Assembly: GCA_963754445.1 (NCBI GenBank) | Contig: CAVWFT010000001.1 | Span: 1,798,001 to 1,862,000, forward strand | Reading direction: 5' to 3' | Source of the DNA: Bog-473 sp963754445 | Lineage (GTDB): Bacteria > Actinomycetota > Acidimicrobiia > Acidimicrobiales > RAAP-2 | DNA: 64,000 bases | In this document: positions 52,176 through 60,448 of the stretch, piece after piece | How the letters are laid out: each line of letters opens with the position of its first letter | How positions within the stretch are numbered: position 1 is the first letter of the stretch | The notes under the pieces: generated by a model | The model's database searches: none | The model's input: the letters and a program-made list of their open reading frames with translations, nothing else | Told to the model about the DNA's origin: nothing | Made by a program: the position numbers and the translations under genes

Positions 52176-52967
52176 GTGAGTCCTGACGGGAGAACGGTCC
52201 TGGTGACCGGCGCGTCCTCGGGCATCGGCGCGGCCGTCGCCCGCGAGCTGGCCAAACGGGGCTTCACCGTGGCGTTGGTTGCCCGCCGGGCCGACCGACT
52301 CGACGAGGTGCTCGCCGACTGCCGTGCCTCCTCTCCCTCGTCTGCCCGCTGGGCTGCTGACCTCTCCGATCCCGACGATGCGGCCGCCCTGGCGCTCGAG
52401 ATCTGGGACCACTACGGCGGCCTCCACGTCGCCATCAACAATGCCGCCGTCCCGATGCGACGCCACGTCAGTCGCCTCTCGATGGCGGAGGTCGAACGGA
52501 CGATGCGCATCAACTACCTCTCGCCCGTCGCCATCGCGTTGGCCCTCCTGCCCGGAATGCTGGAGCGCGGTTCGGGCACCATCGTCAACGTGTCGAGCCT
52601 GGGCGGCCGACTGGGCATCACCACCGAGGCCGCCTACTCGGCATCGAAGTTTGCGCTGGCCGGGTGGAGCGAAGCCGCGACGATCGACCTTGCCGGTACC
52701 GGTGTGGACGTCAAGCTCGTGCTGCCCGGTGCCATCGACACTGAGATCTGGGACCAGCCGGACAACGATGCGCCGCTCTACGACGGACCCAAGGAATCAC
52801 CCGATTCGATCGCCGGTGCGATCGTCGACGCCATCGACAGCGACCGCTTCGAGTTCTACCTGCCGGACATGAAGGCGGTGATCGAGGCCAAGACCTCCGA
52901 CATCGACGCATTTCTGATCGGCATGCGGTCAATGGGACAACAGACGCAGGGGGAGGCACCGTCGTGA
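52176..52967 (+). CDS. Short-chain dehydrogenase/reductase
   Basis: The 263-residue classical SDR has the nucleotide-binding TGASSGIG at residues 11-18, NNA in VAINNAAVP, and the catalytic Ser-Tyr-Lys in NVSS and YSASK. An Arg-rich segment after the second strand (VARRADRL) favours NADP(H). GTG 52176 is chosen because AGGAGG stands six bases upstream. Its TGA overlaps the GTG of the alcohol dehydrogenase, so the two oxidoreductases are made together. Confidence 0.9.
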   Translation: MSPDGRTVLVTGASSGIGAAVARELAKRGFTVALVARRADRLDEVLADCRASSPSSARWAADLSDPDDAAALALEIWDHYGGLHVAINNAAVPMRRHVSRLSMAEVERTMRINYLSPVAIALALLPGMLERGSGTIVNVSSLGGRLGITTEAAYSASKFALAGWSEAATIDLAGTGVDVKLVLPGAIDTEIWDQPDNDAPLYDGPKESPDSIAGAIVDAIDSDRFEFYLPDMKAVIEAKTSDIDAFLIGMRSMGQQTQGEAPS

Positions 52968-54202
52968 AGGCACTGCTGTTCGGAGCACCACCCTCTGGGG
53001 ACGAGGTCCGACCGACCCCTGAGGACGACTTCGAGACCAAACTGATCGACACGCCGTTCGGCCTGCACGACATCGACGAGCCCCACCTGCACCGGCCCGA
53101 TTGGGTGATCACGAGACCGATCCTCTCCGGCATCTGTGGGTCGGATGCCAAGCTGGTGCTCGGAGACTTCAACACGGGCGACATCGACAACCCGATGGCC
53201 GCGTTCTCGTCGCTCCCCCACGTGCCGGGACACGAGGTGGTGGCCGAAGTGGTGTCGCTCGGCCCCGAGGCGCGCGGGCTCGAACCGGGGCAACGTGTCG
53301 TCCTCAATCCATGGCTTTCGTGTGGGCCTCGCGGCATCGACCCACCGTGCCCGGCATGCCAGGCCGGAGATCTGAGCCTGTGCTGGAGCTTCACGAAGGG
53401 TGACCTCGGGCCGGGCGTCCACGTCGGCGTGATCACGGGTGCCCCTGGGGCCTGGGCCGAGCAGCTGGCTGCACACGACTCCATGCTGATCCCGGTCCCC
53501 GACGGCATCTCCGACGAGGCCGCCGTCCTGGCCGACCCGTTCTCCGTCTCGTTCCACGCCATCGTGCGTCACCCCCCTCCCGAGGCCGGTCGCGTCCTCG
53601 TCTACGGAGCGGGCGCCCTCGGTCTGACCAGCGTGGCCATCCTGCGCGCCCTGTACCCGAACGTGGAAGTCGGTGTCGTCGCCCGCTTCGAGTCACAGAA
53701 GGCGATGGCACTGCAGTTCGGTGCCGCAGCCGTGTTCGACCATGAACCCCGCCTGGCCCTGGTCGAGGAGCTGGCCGCCTGGTCGGGCGCGGTGTTACAC
53801 ATGCCGCTCGATGGCCTTCCGGTCACCCATCCGGGACACATCGACGTCGTCTACGACTCGATCGCCAAGGCGGAGACGCTCGAGGTCGATGTGCGTGTGC
53901 TGGCGGAGCGCGGGCGCCTCGTCTACACCGGTGTCGCCACGCCGGAACGATGGGAATCGACGCCGATCTACTTCAAGGAGCTCACCATCGCCGGCTCGAA
54001 CGCGTTCGGCCTGGAGGACTTCGGCGGGAAGCGGCAGCACGCCATCGCCCACTACCTCGATTTCGTGGCCGACGGACGGCTCGACATCACGCCGATGCTG
54101 ACCCATCGATTCGGCCTCGAGGAATGGTGGCCTGCCCTCAAGACGATCGCACGACAGGAGCGCAGCGGCGCATTGAAGGTGGCCTTCACCCCGAACGGCT
54201 GA
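52964..54202 (+). CDS. Zinc-dependent alcohol dehydrogenase (MDR superfamily)
   Basis: The 412-residue medium-chain dehydrogenase has catalytic-zinc residues in SGICGSD and PGHEVV and a structural-zinc loop with four Cys (CGPRGIDPPCPACQAGDLSLC). The nucleotide-binding turn is VYGAGALGLTSVAIL. It has about 40 residues more than typical members, in the loop around residues 65-80 (VLGDFNTGDIDNPMAAF) and at 250-270. Its likely role is oxidation of a secondary alcohol or polyol, with the coupled SDR acting on the same pathway. It converges with the FGGY kinase, leaving 15 bases. Confidence 0.9.
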   Translation: MKALLFGAPPSGDEVRPTPEDDFETKLIDTPFGLHDIDEPHLHRPDWVITRPILSGICGSDAKLVLGDFNTGDIDNPMAAFSSLPHVPGHEVVAEVVSLGPEARGLEPGQRVVLNPWLSCGPRGIDPPCPACQAGDLSLCWSFTKGDLGPGVHVGVITGAPGAWAEQLAAHDSMLIPVPDGISDEAAVLADPFSVSFHAIVRHPPPEAGRVLVYGAGALGLTSVAILRALYPNVEVGVVARFESQKAMALQFGAAAVFDHEPRLALVEELAAWSGAVLHMPLDGLPVTHPGHIDVVYDSIAKAETLEVDVRVLAERGRLVYTGVATPERWESTPIYFKELTIAGSNAFGLEDFGGKRQHAIAHYLDFVADGRLDITPMLTHRFGLEEWWPALKTIARQERSGALKVAFTPNG

Positions 54203-54217
54203 GTCGATGCACCTGGG

Positions 54218-55609
54218 TCAGTGCACCCCGGTCCCGAGCTCGCAGAAGCGGGCATAGCGCTCGGCCGTCGCCTTGGCCCAGACCGGGTCGGGTTCGATAC
54301 GGCGACCGACGGCGGCCCAACCGGCGGACGCGTCCAATGAGGTCTCGAGCCCCGCGGCCAGGCGGGCCAAGAACGCCGCCCCGCGGGCGGCGCCCTCGGG
54401 CACGGCAACGGCGTCGACAGGCAGGCCCGTGGCATCGGCCACGGCGGACATCCACGCCGTGACCCGTGAGCCGCCACCGCTGGCCACGATCCGCTTGGCG
54501 TCGACCCCGGCCGTGTCGAGCATGCGTCGGACGACGAAACCGCTGGCCTCGAAGGCGGAGCGCTCCAGGGCCTCGGCCCCCGAGCCGATGTCGAGCCCGT
54601 AGAGATTGGAGCGCAGTGTGTGGTCCTCGAAAGGGGTGCGCTCGCCGCGGACGTAGGGCAGCCACACCGGGACGCGGTCGGGGTCACCGAGGCGCGGCGC
54701 CAGCCTCTCGCGGTCCGGACCGGGCCGCGGTGCCCCCCGCAGGAGCTCGCGGGCCCAATCCACGAAGAGCGCGCCGGCGTTGCTCGGTCCGCCGATGAGG
54801 AATCGGTCGGGCGTCGTGTGGGGAAAGCTCACCAGACCCGGGACACTGAGCCACTCCTCGGTGACCACCCAGGCGATCAGGGTGGCGCCGAAGATCACCA
54901 GGACGTCGCCGGGTTCCGAGGCGCCGGACACGATCTGGTCGCAGAAGGCATCGATCGTTCCGCCCGTCACGATCGTGTCGCTCCCGGGCAACGTCCCTGC
55001 CGCCAGGCCCATCGGCACCACCGTCGGGAGTTGCGCCTCGGTGACGCCGAGTGACTCGAGCAGGGCGGCGTTCCACTTTCCCATCACGTGGAGGGACCCC
55101 ATGGAGGCGGTCACCGCGCTGTCGATGGCCGGCAGGCCCGACAGTGCATGCGTGGCCACCGCCTGGCAGGGCCAGTAGCCCTGGGCGTCGGGTACCTCGC
55201 CGTGGGCCCAGGCCAAGAACCCCTCGGCGTCGGCCATGGTGCCGGGCATGACGTGGTCGCCCCCGTTCCAGCCCTCGACGCGGCCTTCTCGGTCGCCGTA
55301 GAGGAGCCCGGGCAGAACGGGCACGCCCTGGCGGTTCACCGCCGTGAGCGACGGCACCATGGACGTCGTGGTCACCCCGGCCACCGGCCGATCGCCCAGC
55401 TGAGCCGTCACCTGCGCGAAGGCCTTCCGAGGCCCTGCTCGCCAGGCCTTCTTCGCATCGTGACGGAGCACGTCCGGTTCGGGCGCCATCACGGCGTGCG
55501 GGACCCGGCTGCGGGCGACGACCTCACCACGCTCGTCCACGGCCACCGCTTTCACCGACGTCGTGCCGACGTCGACGCCCACGGTGACGGCCTGCGGGGA
55601 GGTGCTCAT
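54218..55609 (-). CDS. FGGY family carbohydrate kinase
   Basis: The 463-residue sugar kinase has phosphate-1 VGVDVGTTSVKAVAVDERG, a central ATCATALYTIC-type domain with LYGDREGRVEGW, and the adenosine/phosphate-2 region IVASGGGSRVTAWMSAVADATGLPV followed by EGAARGAAFLA, as in xylulokinases. It phosphorylates a sugar or polyol; which one is unknown. ATG 55609 is chosen; the frame upstream belongs to shadow coding of the divergent gene. The start is beside a palindrome shared with the 2-hydroxyacid dehydrogenase. Confidence 0.88.
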   Translation of the reverse strand: MSTSPQAVTVGVDVGTTSVKAVAVDERGEVVARSRVPHAVMAPEPDVLRHDAKKAWRAGPRKAFAQVTAQLGDRPVAGVTTTSMVPSLTAVNRQGVPVLPGLLYGDREGRVEGWNGGDHVMPGTMADAEGFLAWAHGEVPDAQGYWPCQAVATHALSGLPAIDSAVTASMGSLHVMGKWNAALLESLGVTEAQLPTVVPMGLAAGTLPGSDTIVTGGTIDAFCDQIVSGASEPGDVLVIFGATLIAWVVTEEWLSVPGLVSFPHTTPDRFLIGGPSNAGALFVDWARELLRGAPRPGPDRERLAPRLGDPDRVPVWLPYVRGERTPFEDHTLRSNLYGLDIGSGAEALERSAFEASGFVVRRMLDTAGVDAKRIVASGGGSRVTAWMSAVADATGLPVDAVAVPEGAARGAAFLARLAAGLETSLDASAGWAAVGRRIEPDPVWAKATAERYARFCELGTGVH

Positions 55610-55614
55610 GAATC

Positions 55615-55628
55615 TGACACGGGTGTCA
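55615..55628. promoter_or_regulatory. TGACAC-GG-GTGTCA operator in divergent promoter
   Basis: A perfect inverted repeat with six-base arms and a two-base spacer, extended by ATC on the left and GAT on the right. It lies six bases before the FGGY start and 51 bases before the dehydrogenase start, well placed to control both. No regulator gene adjoins it. Confidence 0.5.
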
Positions 55629-55678
55629 TGATCCGTCATTATGGTCCCCGACCGCCCCGGAAGGAGAAGTTCCCGCCC

Positions 55679-56662
55679 ATGACATCGCCCCGCCCGAAGG
55701 CCCTGGTCACCGCTGCCGTGAGCGGACCCGGCCTCGACCTGCTCGATCAGCTGGCGGATCTCGTGCTCGATTCCTGGCTCGACCAACCAACCCTGCGCAT
55801 CTACAACGCCGAGCAGCTGGCAGAGCGGGCGGCGGCCGAGGGCGCCACCATCGTCGTCGTCGAGAGCGATGTCTGCGGCGCCGCCCTCTACGAGCAGCCC
55901 ATCATCGCCGTGTGCAGCTGCCGGGGTGACCCGACCAACGTCGATGTCGCCGCCGCCACCGCGGCCGGCGTACCCGTCCTGCGTGCTCCCGGACGTAACG
56001 CCGACGCCGTCGCCGAGCTGGCGGTCGCCCTGCTGTTCGCAGCGACGCGGGGCGTGGTGCCGGCCGACCGTGACGTGCGCGAGGGCGAGATCTACCGGGA
56101 CGGCAAAATCCCCTACCAGCGCTATCGGGCTTGGGAACTGGCCGGCAAGACGGTCGGCCTGGTCGGTTTGGGCGCGGTCGGCCGCGCCCTGCGTTGGCGT
56201 CTGCGCGGTCTCGGCATGGACGTCCTGGCCTACGACCCCTACGCCCCCGACGCCACCAGTTCCCTCGACGAGCTGCTGGCCCGGGCCGACGTGATCTCCA
56301 TCCACGCCCCCGTGACCCCGGAGACGACGGGGATGATCGATGCCGACGCCTTCGCCAAGATGCGCGACGGCGTCGTCTACCTCAACACGGCCCGCGCCAA
56401 GATTCACGACACGGACGCGCTCGTCGCAGCGCTGGCGTCAGGAAAGGTCGGTGCGGCCGGCCTCGATCACTTCGAGGGTGAGCACCTGGCCACGGATCAC
56501 CCGCTGACGACCTTCCCGCAGGTGGTGCTGACACCGCACATCGGCGGCGCGACATACGACACCGAGAGCAATCACACCAAGACGATCGCCGAAGACCTGT
56601 GTCGCCTCCTGGCCGGCGCCCGACCGCTCAACATCGTCAACCCCGAGGTTCTGAAGGGCTGA
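55679..56662 (+). CDS. D-isomer-specific 2-hydroxyacid dehydrogenase
   Basis: The 327-residue NAD-dependent enzyme has the Rossmann motif VGLVGLGAVGRAL near residue 160, the substrate-binding and catalytic Arg in YLNTARAKIHD, Glu in GLDHFEGEHL, and His in LTPHIGGATYDT. The conserved acid-base pair is thus complete. It may reduce or oxidise a 2-hydroxy acid such as a sugar acid. GGAAGGAGAAG is a strong Shine-Dalgarno. It is divergent from the sugar kinase, with a palindromic operator between, and one base before the S51 peptidase gene. Confidence 0.9.
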   Translation: MTSPRPKALVTAAVSGPGLDLLDQLADLVLDSWLDQPTLRIYNAEQLAERAAAEGATIVVVESDVCGAALYEQPIIAVCSCRGDPTNVDVAAATAAGVPVLRAPGRNADAVAELAVALLFAATRGVVPADRDVREGEIYRDGKIPYQRYRAWELAGKTVGLVGLGAVGRALRWRLRGLGMDVLAYDPYAPDATSSLDELLARADVISIHAPVTPETTGMIDADAFAKMRDGVVYLNTARAKIHDTDALVAALASGKVGAAGLDHFEGEHLATDHPLTTFPQVVLTPHIGGATYDTESNHTKTIAEDLCRLLAGARPLNIVNPEVLKG

Positions 56663-56663
56663 C

Positions 56664-57392
56664 GTGCCGGCCCCGCAACCGACCATCATCGCCACCTCCA
56701 TCGGCTTCCAATCGGAAGGGCCCGACCCGGCCAACCTGCGCCCGGGGCCGTCCTACCGGCTGGCCGCCGACCTGGCCCGAGCGGGTGAACACCCGCGTCT
56801 GTGCGTCATTGCCACGGCCGTGGGAGACGACTCGTCCAGATTGGCCGCAGTCCACAACGCGTTCTCCAAGATCGGATTCATCAGCTCCCACCTGACCTTG
56901 TTCCCCATGCCCAACGTGCCCGACGTCAGGGCCCATCTCCTGGCCCAGGACGTGATCTGGGTGGGCGGGGGAAGCACGGCCAACCTCCTCGCCCTGTGGC
57001 GTCTGCACGGGCTCGACGACATTTTGCGCGAGTGCTGGGAGGCGGGCGTGGTGCTCAAGGGTGTCTCGGCCGGCTCCCTCTGCTGGCACGTCGGGGGCAC
57101 CACGGACTCCTTCGGTCCCACCCTGCAGCCGATCCTCGACGGCCTGGCCTTCCTGCCCTACGCAAACAGCCCGCATCACGACGGCGAGGAGCAGCGTCGT
57201 CCGCTCATCCACCGTCTCATCGCCGAGGGGACGCTGCCCGATGGCTTCGCCACGGAGAACGGCACCGGCCTGGTGTTCTACGGCACCGAGCTGCAGGACG
57301 CCTTCACCGAGGTCGAGGGCAAGGTGGCCTACTCGCTGACCCGCCAGGGCGCGGGCACCCGAGAGGTCGCCCTCGAGACGCGCCTCCTCTGA
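56664..57392 (+). CDS. Peptidase S51 (peptidase E/cyanophycinase-like)
   Basis: The 242-residue protein has VIWVGGGSTANLLALW near residue 97 and the nucleophile Ser135 in LKGVSAGSLCWH, the S51 nucleophile elbow, then LPYANSPHHDGEEQRR with the likely catalytic His. S51 enzymes hydrolyse Asp-containing dipeptides or cyanophycin. The GTG start stands one base after the dehydrogenase stop, so they share an mRNA. It is convergent with the amidohydrolase at 57400. Confidence 0.88.
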   Translation: MPAPQPTIIATSIGFQSEGPDPANLRPGPSYRLAADLARAGEHPRLCVIATAVGDDSSRLAAVHNAFSKIGFISSHLTLFPMPNVPDVRAHLLAQDVIWVGGGSTANLLALWRLHGLDDILRECWEAGVVLKGVSAGSLCWHVGGTTDSFGPTLQPILDGLAFLPYANSPHHDGEEQRRPLIHRLIAEGTLPDGFATENGTGLVFYGTELQDAFTEVEGKVAYSLTRQGAGTREVALETRLL

Positions 57393-57399
57393 GGCTCGT

Positions 57400-59166
57400 T
57401 CAGACGGCGACGCCGGCCCAGGACGAGCCCGCGTGCACGGTGCTCGTGTCGGCACCCGAGCGCAGGACCTGCCCCGGCACGGCCCCGGTGAACGAACCGT
57501 CACGCACGATCTGGGTCCCGTTCACGAGGACGTGCTGCACGCCCACCGCCTCGGCGTAGAGGCGACTGGCGCCACCGGGGAGGTCATCGCGCGTCCGGAC
57601 GGGTCCGTGCCCGATGCGGTCGGGATCGAAGACCACCACATCGGCGAAGGCACCCGGCTCCAGCCGGCCGCGATCGCGCAAACCGTAGAGACGGGCGGGG
57701 ATGTCGGTGAGCTGGCGCACCGCCTGCTCCCAACTCAAGAGGCCTCGGGCCCGCACGCCGTCGCCCAACATCGAGGTCGAGTACACGGCCCCGCACATCG
57801 TGTCGAGGTGGGCGCCGGCGTCGGAGCCACCGACGATCGCCCTCGGGTCCTGCCACGTCTGCGCCCGCAAGACCCAGTCCGCCTCGGACTCACCGATGGG
57901 CGGCCGGAGTCCCGTGCGCAGGCGATCGGCGACCACCACGTCGAGCAAGGCATCGAAGGGTTCGAGGTTGCGCTCCCGGGCCACCTGGCCGACCGTGCGG
58001 CCCTCGGCCGGCGCATTCTCCGCGGCGAAGGTCTCCTCGAAGATCAGGCGCTCCCACACGGCCAAGTGACGCAAGATACCGGCCTCGTCGGACTGGGCGC
58101 CGGCGTCGAGGCGACGACGGGTTGCCGGATCCGAGAGGGCGCGCAGGCGCTCCTCGGCCGGGAGCGCCATGACTTCGCGCCATCCGGGGAGACCGTCGAG
58201 AATGGCGCCGCTCTCGAAGCTGAGGCGGATCTGCATGGTGTGGGGCAAGGTCAGGGCGACCACGGTGGCGCCGCGCTCGCCGGCCGCGCTCCCGGCGGCG
58301 AGTTGGTTCCACACCCCGTCGGGGTTCATGGCCGAGACGCCCAGCACGTTCCAGTTGACCGGCCGATCGGCCAGGAGCGACATCTGGGTCAGGAATTCGA
58401 TCTCCTCCTGGCTGAAGCCGTTGAGGCACCCGGCCACGATGAGCTCGAGCGTCGTGCCCTCGTGGTCCCGCACGACGGCCGCCAGTCGCTCCATCTCCTC
58501 TCGGCTCGCGGCGCGCGAGGGCACCGGTTGACCGTCGCCGTCGTTGTGGGTGTGGACCTGAGAGGTCGAGAAACCGAGCGCCCCCTCCGCGAGCGCGCGA
58601 TGGAGCGCCGCCTCCATGGCGTCGATGTCGGCCGCGGTGGCGGCGCCTCCGACCGCCCGCTCCCCCATGGCCAGCCGGCGCAGCGTCGAGTGCCCCACCA
58701 AGAATCCCGCGTTGACGGCGATCCGTCCGTCCAGGCGCCCCAGCCAGTCACCGAACGACTGCCAGTCCCACGGGAGGCCGGCCCGCAGCGCGGCCAGGGG
58801 CATGCCTTCGACCCGGGCCATCATCCGGATGATGTAGTCGGCGTGCTCCGGTGCCAGCGGAGCCAGGGAGAAGCCGCAGTTGCCCCCGAGAACCGTGGTG
58901 ACGCCATGCAACGGCGAGGGACTGGCATTCGGATCCCAGAAGAGCTGCGCGTCGTAGTGGGTGTGCAGGTCGACGAATCCCGGGGTGACCAGTTGGCCCG
59001 TGGCATCGATCGCGAGATCGGCCCCGGCGTCCGCGATGTCCGGCTCGATGGCGACGATCCGGCGACCCTCGACGAGGACATCGGCTCGCACCGGCACCGC
59101 GCCAGTGCCGTCGACGACGGTTCCGCCGCGGATCACCGCGCTCACCGGCTCAGCATCTGTGGTCAT
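57400..59166 (-). CDS. D-aminoacylase-type amidohydrolase
   Basis: The 588-residue enzyme of the N-acyl-D-amino-acid deacylase family has AVIRGGTVVDGTGAVPV, VTPGFVDLHTHYDAQLFWDP with the HxH metal ligands, GGNCGFSLAPL, and GGSDAGAHLDTM with the late Asp. It differs clearly from the 20517 and 61939 proteins and looks like a separate subfamily. The substrate is unknown. ATG 59166 with a G-rich Shine-Dalgarno is chosen over GTG 59172. It is divergent from the amidohydrolase-2 operon, 49 bases away. Confidence 0.85.
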   Translation of the reverse strand: MTTDAEPVSAVIRGGTVVDGTGAVPVRADVLVEGRRIVAIEPDIADAGADLAIDATGQLVTPGFVDLHTHYDAQLFWDPNASPSPLHGVTTVLGGNCGFSLAPLAPEHADYIIRMMARVEGMPLAALRAGLPWDWQSFGDWLGRLDGRIAVNAGFLVGHSTLRRLAMGERAVGGAATAADIDAMEAALHRALAEGALGFSTSQVHTHNDGDGQPVPSRAASREEMERLAAVVRDHEGTTLELIVAGCLNGFSQEEIEFLTQMSLLADRPVNWNVLGVSAMNPDGVWNQLAAGSAAGERGATVVALTLPHTMQIRLSFESGAILDGLPGWREVMALPAEERLRALSDPATRRRLDAGAQSDEAGILRHLAVWERLIFEETFAAENAPAEGRTVGQVARERNLEPFDALLDVVVADRLRTGLRPPIGESEADWVLRAQTWQDPRAIVGGSDAGAHLDTMCGAVYSTSMLGDGVRARGLLSWEQAVRQLTDIPARLYGLRDRGRLEPGAFADVVVFDPDRIGHGPVRTRDDLPGGASRLYAEAVGVQHVLVNGTQIVRDGSFTGAVPGQVLRSGADTSTVHAGSSWAGVAV

Positions 59167-59215
59167 GTGCACCCCCCGGGACGCCCGACGCCGCCGACGA
59201 TAGTGTCACCTGCTC

Positions 59216-60448
59216 GTGGGAGCCGTCGACGTGGGCCGGACCAATCGCGCCACCCTGCTGCCCGACCCCGAGCCGCGGCCCATCCGGGTCCCGATCATCT
59301 CGGTCGACGACCATCTCATCGAGCCGCCCGATCTCTTCGAGGGTCGGCTGCCCGCGTCGCTCCAGGAACGTGCCCCGCGGGTGGTCGAAGAGGCCGATAG
59401 TTCGCAGGCCTGGATCTTCGAGGGCACCCGCTATCCCAACGTCGGTCTGAACGCCGTCGTGGGGCGACCCCGGGACGAATGGAGCATGGACCCGGCCCGC
59501 TTCGACGAGATGCGGCCGGGCTGCTTCGACATCGACGCCCGGGTAGCCGACATGGATCGGGCCGGCATCTGGGCCGCGCTGTGTTTCCCCTCCCTCGTCT
59601 CCGGCTTCTGCGGCGCCGTGTACTCCAGGGCAGAGGACCACGAGCTGGGTCTGGCCTGCCTGCGCGCCTTCAACGACTGGCACATCGAGGTGTGGGCCGC
59701 CCGCCATCCCGACCGCATCATCCCCCTCCAGCTGCCCTGGCTCCGTGACGTGACGCTGGCGGCCGACGAGGTCCGGGCCAATGCGGGCCGCGGGTTCCGG
59801 GCGGTCAGCTTCCCCGAGTTCCCGTCCCAGCTCGGCTTCCCCTCGATCTTCAGCGGGCACTGGGACCCCTTCCTCGCCGCCTGCGCGGAGAGCGGCACCG
59901 TCGTCTGCCTCCATACGGGCTCGTCGGCCTGGGCGCCCCTCCCCTCTCCCGATCCCCCGTTCGAGATCCTCCCGACCTTCTTCCCGGTCAACGGCCTTTT
60001 GGCCGCCGGCGAGTGGCTCTGGTCCGGGGTGGCCCTGCGCTTCCCCGAACTGCAGGTGGCGCTGTCCGAAGGCGGGATCGGTTGGGTGCCCATGCTGATG
60101 GACCGCAGCGACTACGTACTCTCGCACTCCGCCTCGGGTTCGGAGAGCAATGCCTGGCCCTCGGACCTCCTCCCGAGCGAGGTGCTCCGGCGCAACTTCT
60201 GGTTCTGCTCCATCGAAGACCCGTCGATGGTGCCCCTGCGCCACGTCATCGGTCTCGACCACATCATGGTGGAGAGCGATTACCCCCACGCCGATTCCTC
60301 CTGGCCCGACACCCAGCGCGTCCTGGTCGAGACCTGGGGCAGCCTGCCCGAGACGGAGCTGCGTGCCGTGGCCGGAGGGAACGCCGCAGCCCTCTTCCGC
60401 CACCCGCTGCCCCTCGTCGACGATTGGCGCCAGCCGGCATCGTCATGA
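59216..60448 (+). CDS. Amidohydrolase-2 family metal-dependent hydrolase
   Basis: The 410-residue TIM-barrel protein opens with IISVDDHLIEPPDLF, where the His is the first metal ligand position, has VCLHTGSS near residue 233 for another His, and ends with HIMVESDYPHADSSWP carrying the catalytic Asp. Members include decarboxylases of the ACMSD type and hydrolases, common in aromatic and terpenoid catabolism in actinobacteria. GTG start. Its TGA overlaps the ATG of the next, related gene (ATGA). Confidence 0.85.
   Translation: MGAVDVGRTNRATLLPDPEPRPIRVPIISVDDHLIEPPDLFEGRLPASLQERAPRVVEEADSSQAWIFEGTRYPNVGLNAVVGRPRDEWSMDPARFDEMRPGCFDIDARVADMDRAGIWAALCFPSLVSGFCGAVYSRAEDHELGLACLRAFNDWHIEVWAARHPDRIIPLQLPWLRDVTLAADEVRANAGRGFRAVSFPEFPSQLGFPSIFSGHWDPFLAACAESGTVVCLHTGSSAWAPLPSPDPPFEILPTFFPVNGLLAAGEWLWSGVALRFPELQVALSEGGIGWVPMLMDRSDYVLSHSASGSESNAWPSDLLPSEVLRRNFWFCSIEDPSMVPLRHVIGLDHIMVESDYPHADSSWPDTQRVLVETWGSLPETELRAVAGGNAAALFRHPLPLVDDWRQPASS

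Noticed and set aside
54208..54225. TGCAC/GTGCA hairpin between the convergent dehydrogenase and kinase genes
   Set aside because: Only a 5-bp stem with an eight-base loop and no T-run; too weak to call a terminator.
57433..59400. 655-residue plus-strand frame opposite the amidohydrolase
   Set aside because: Antisense shadow; the minus strand has intact metal motifs.
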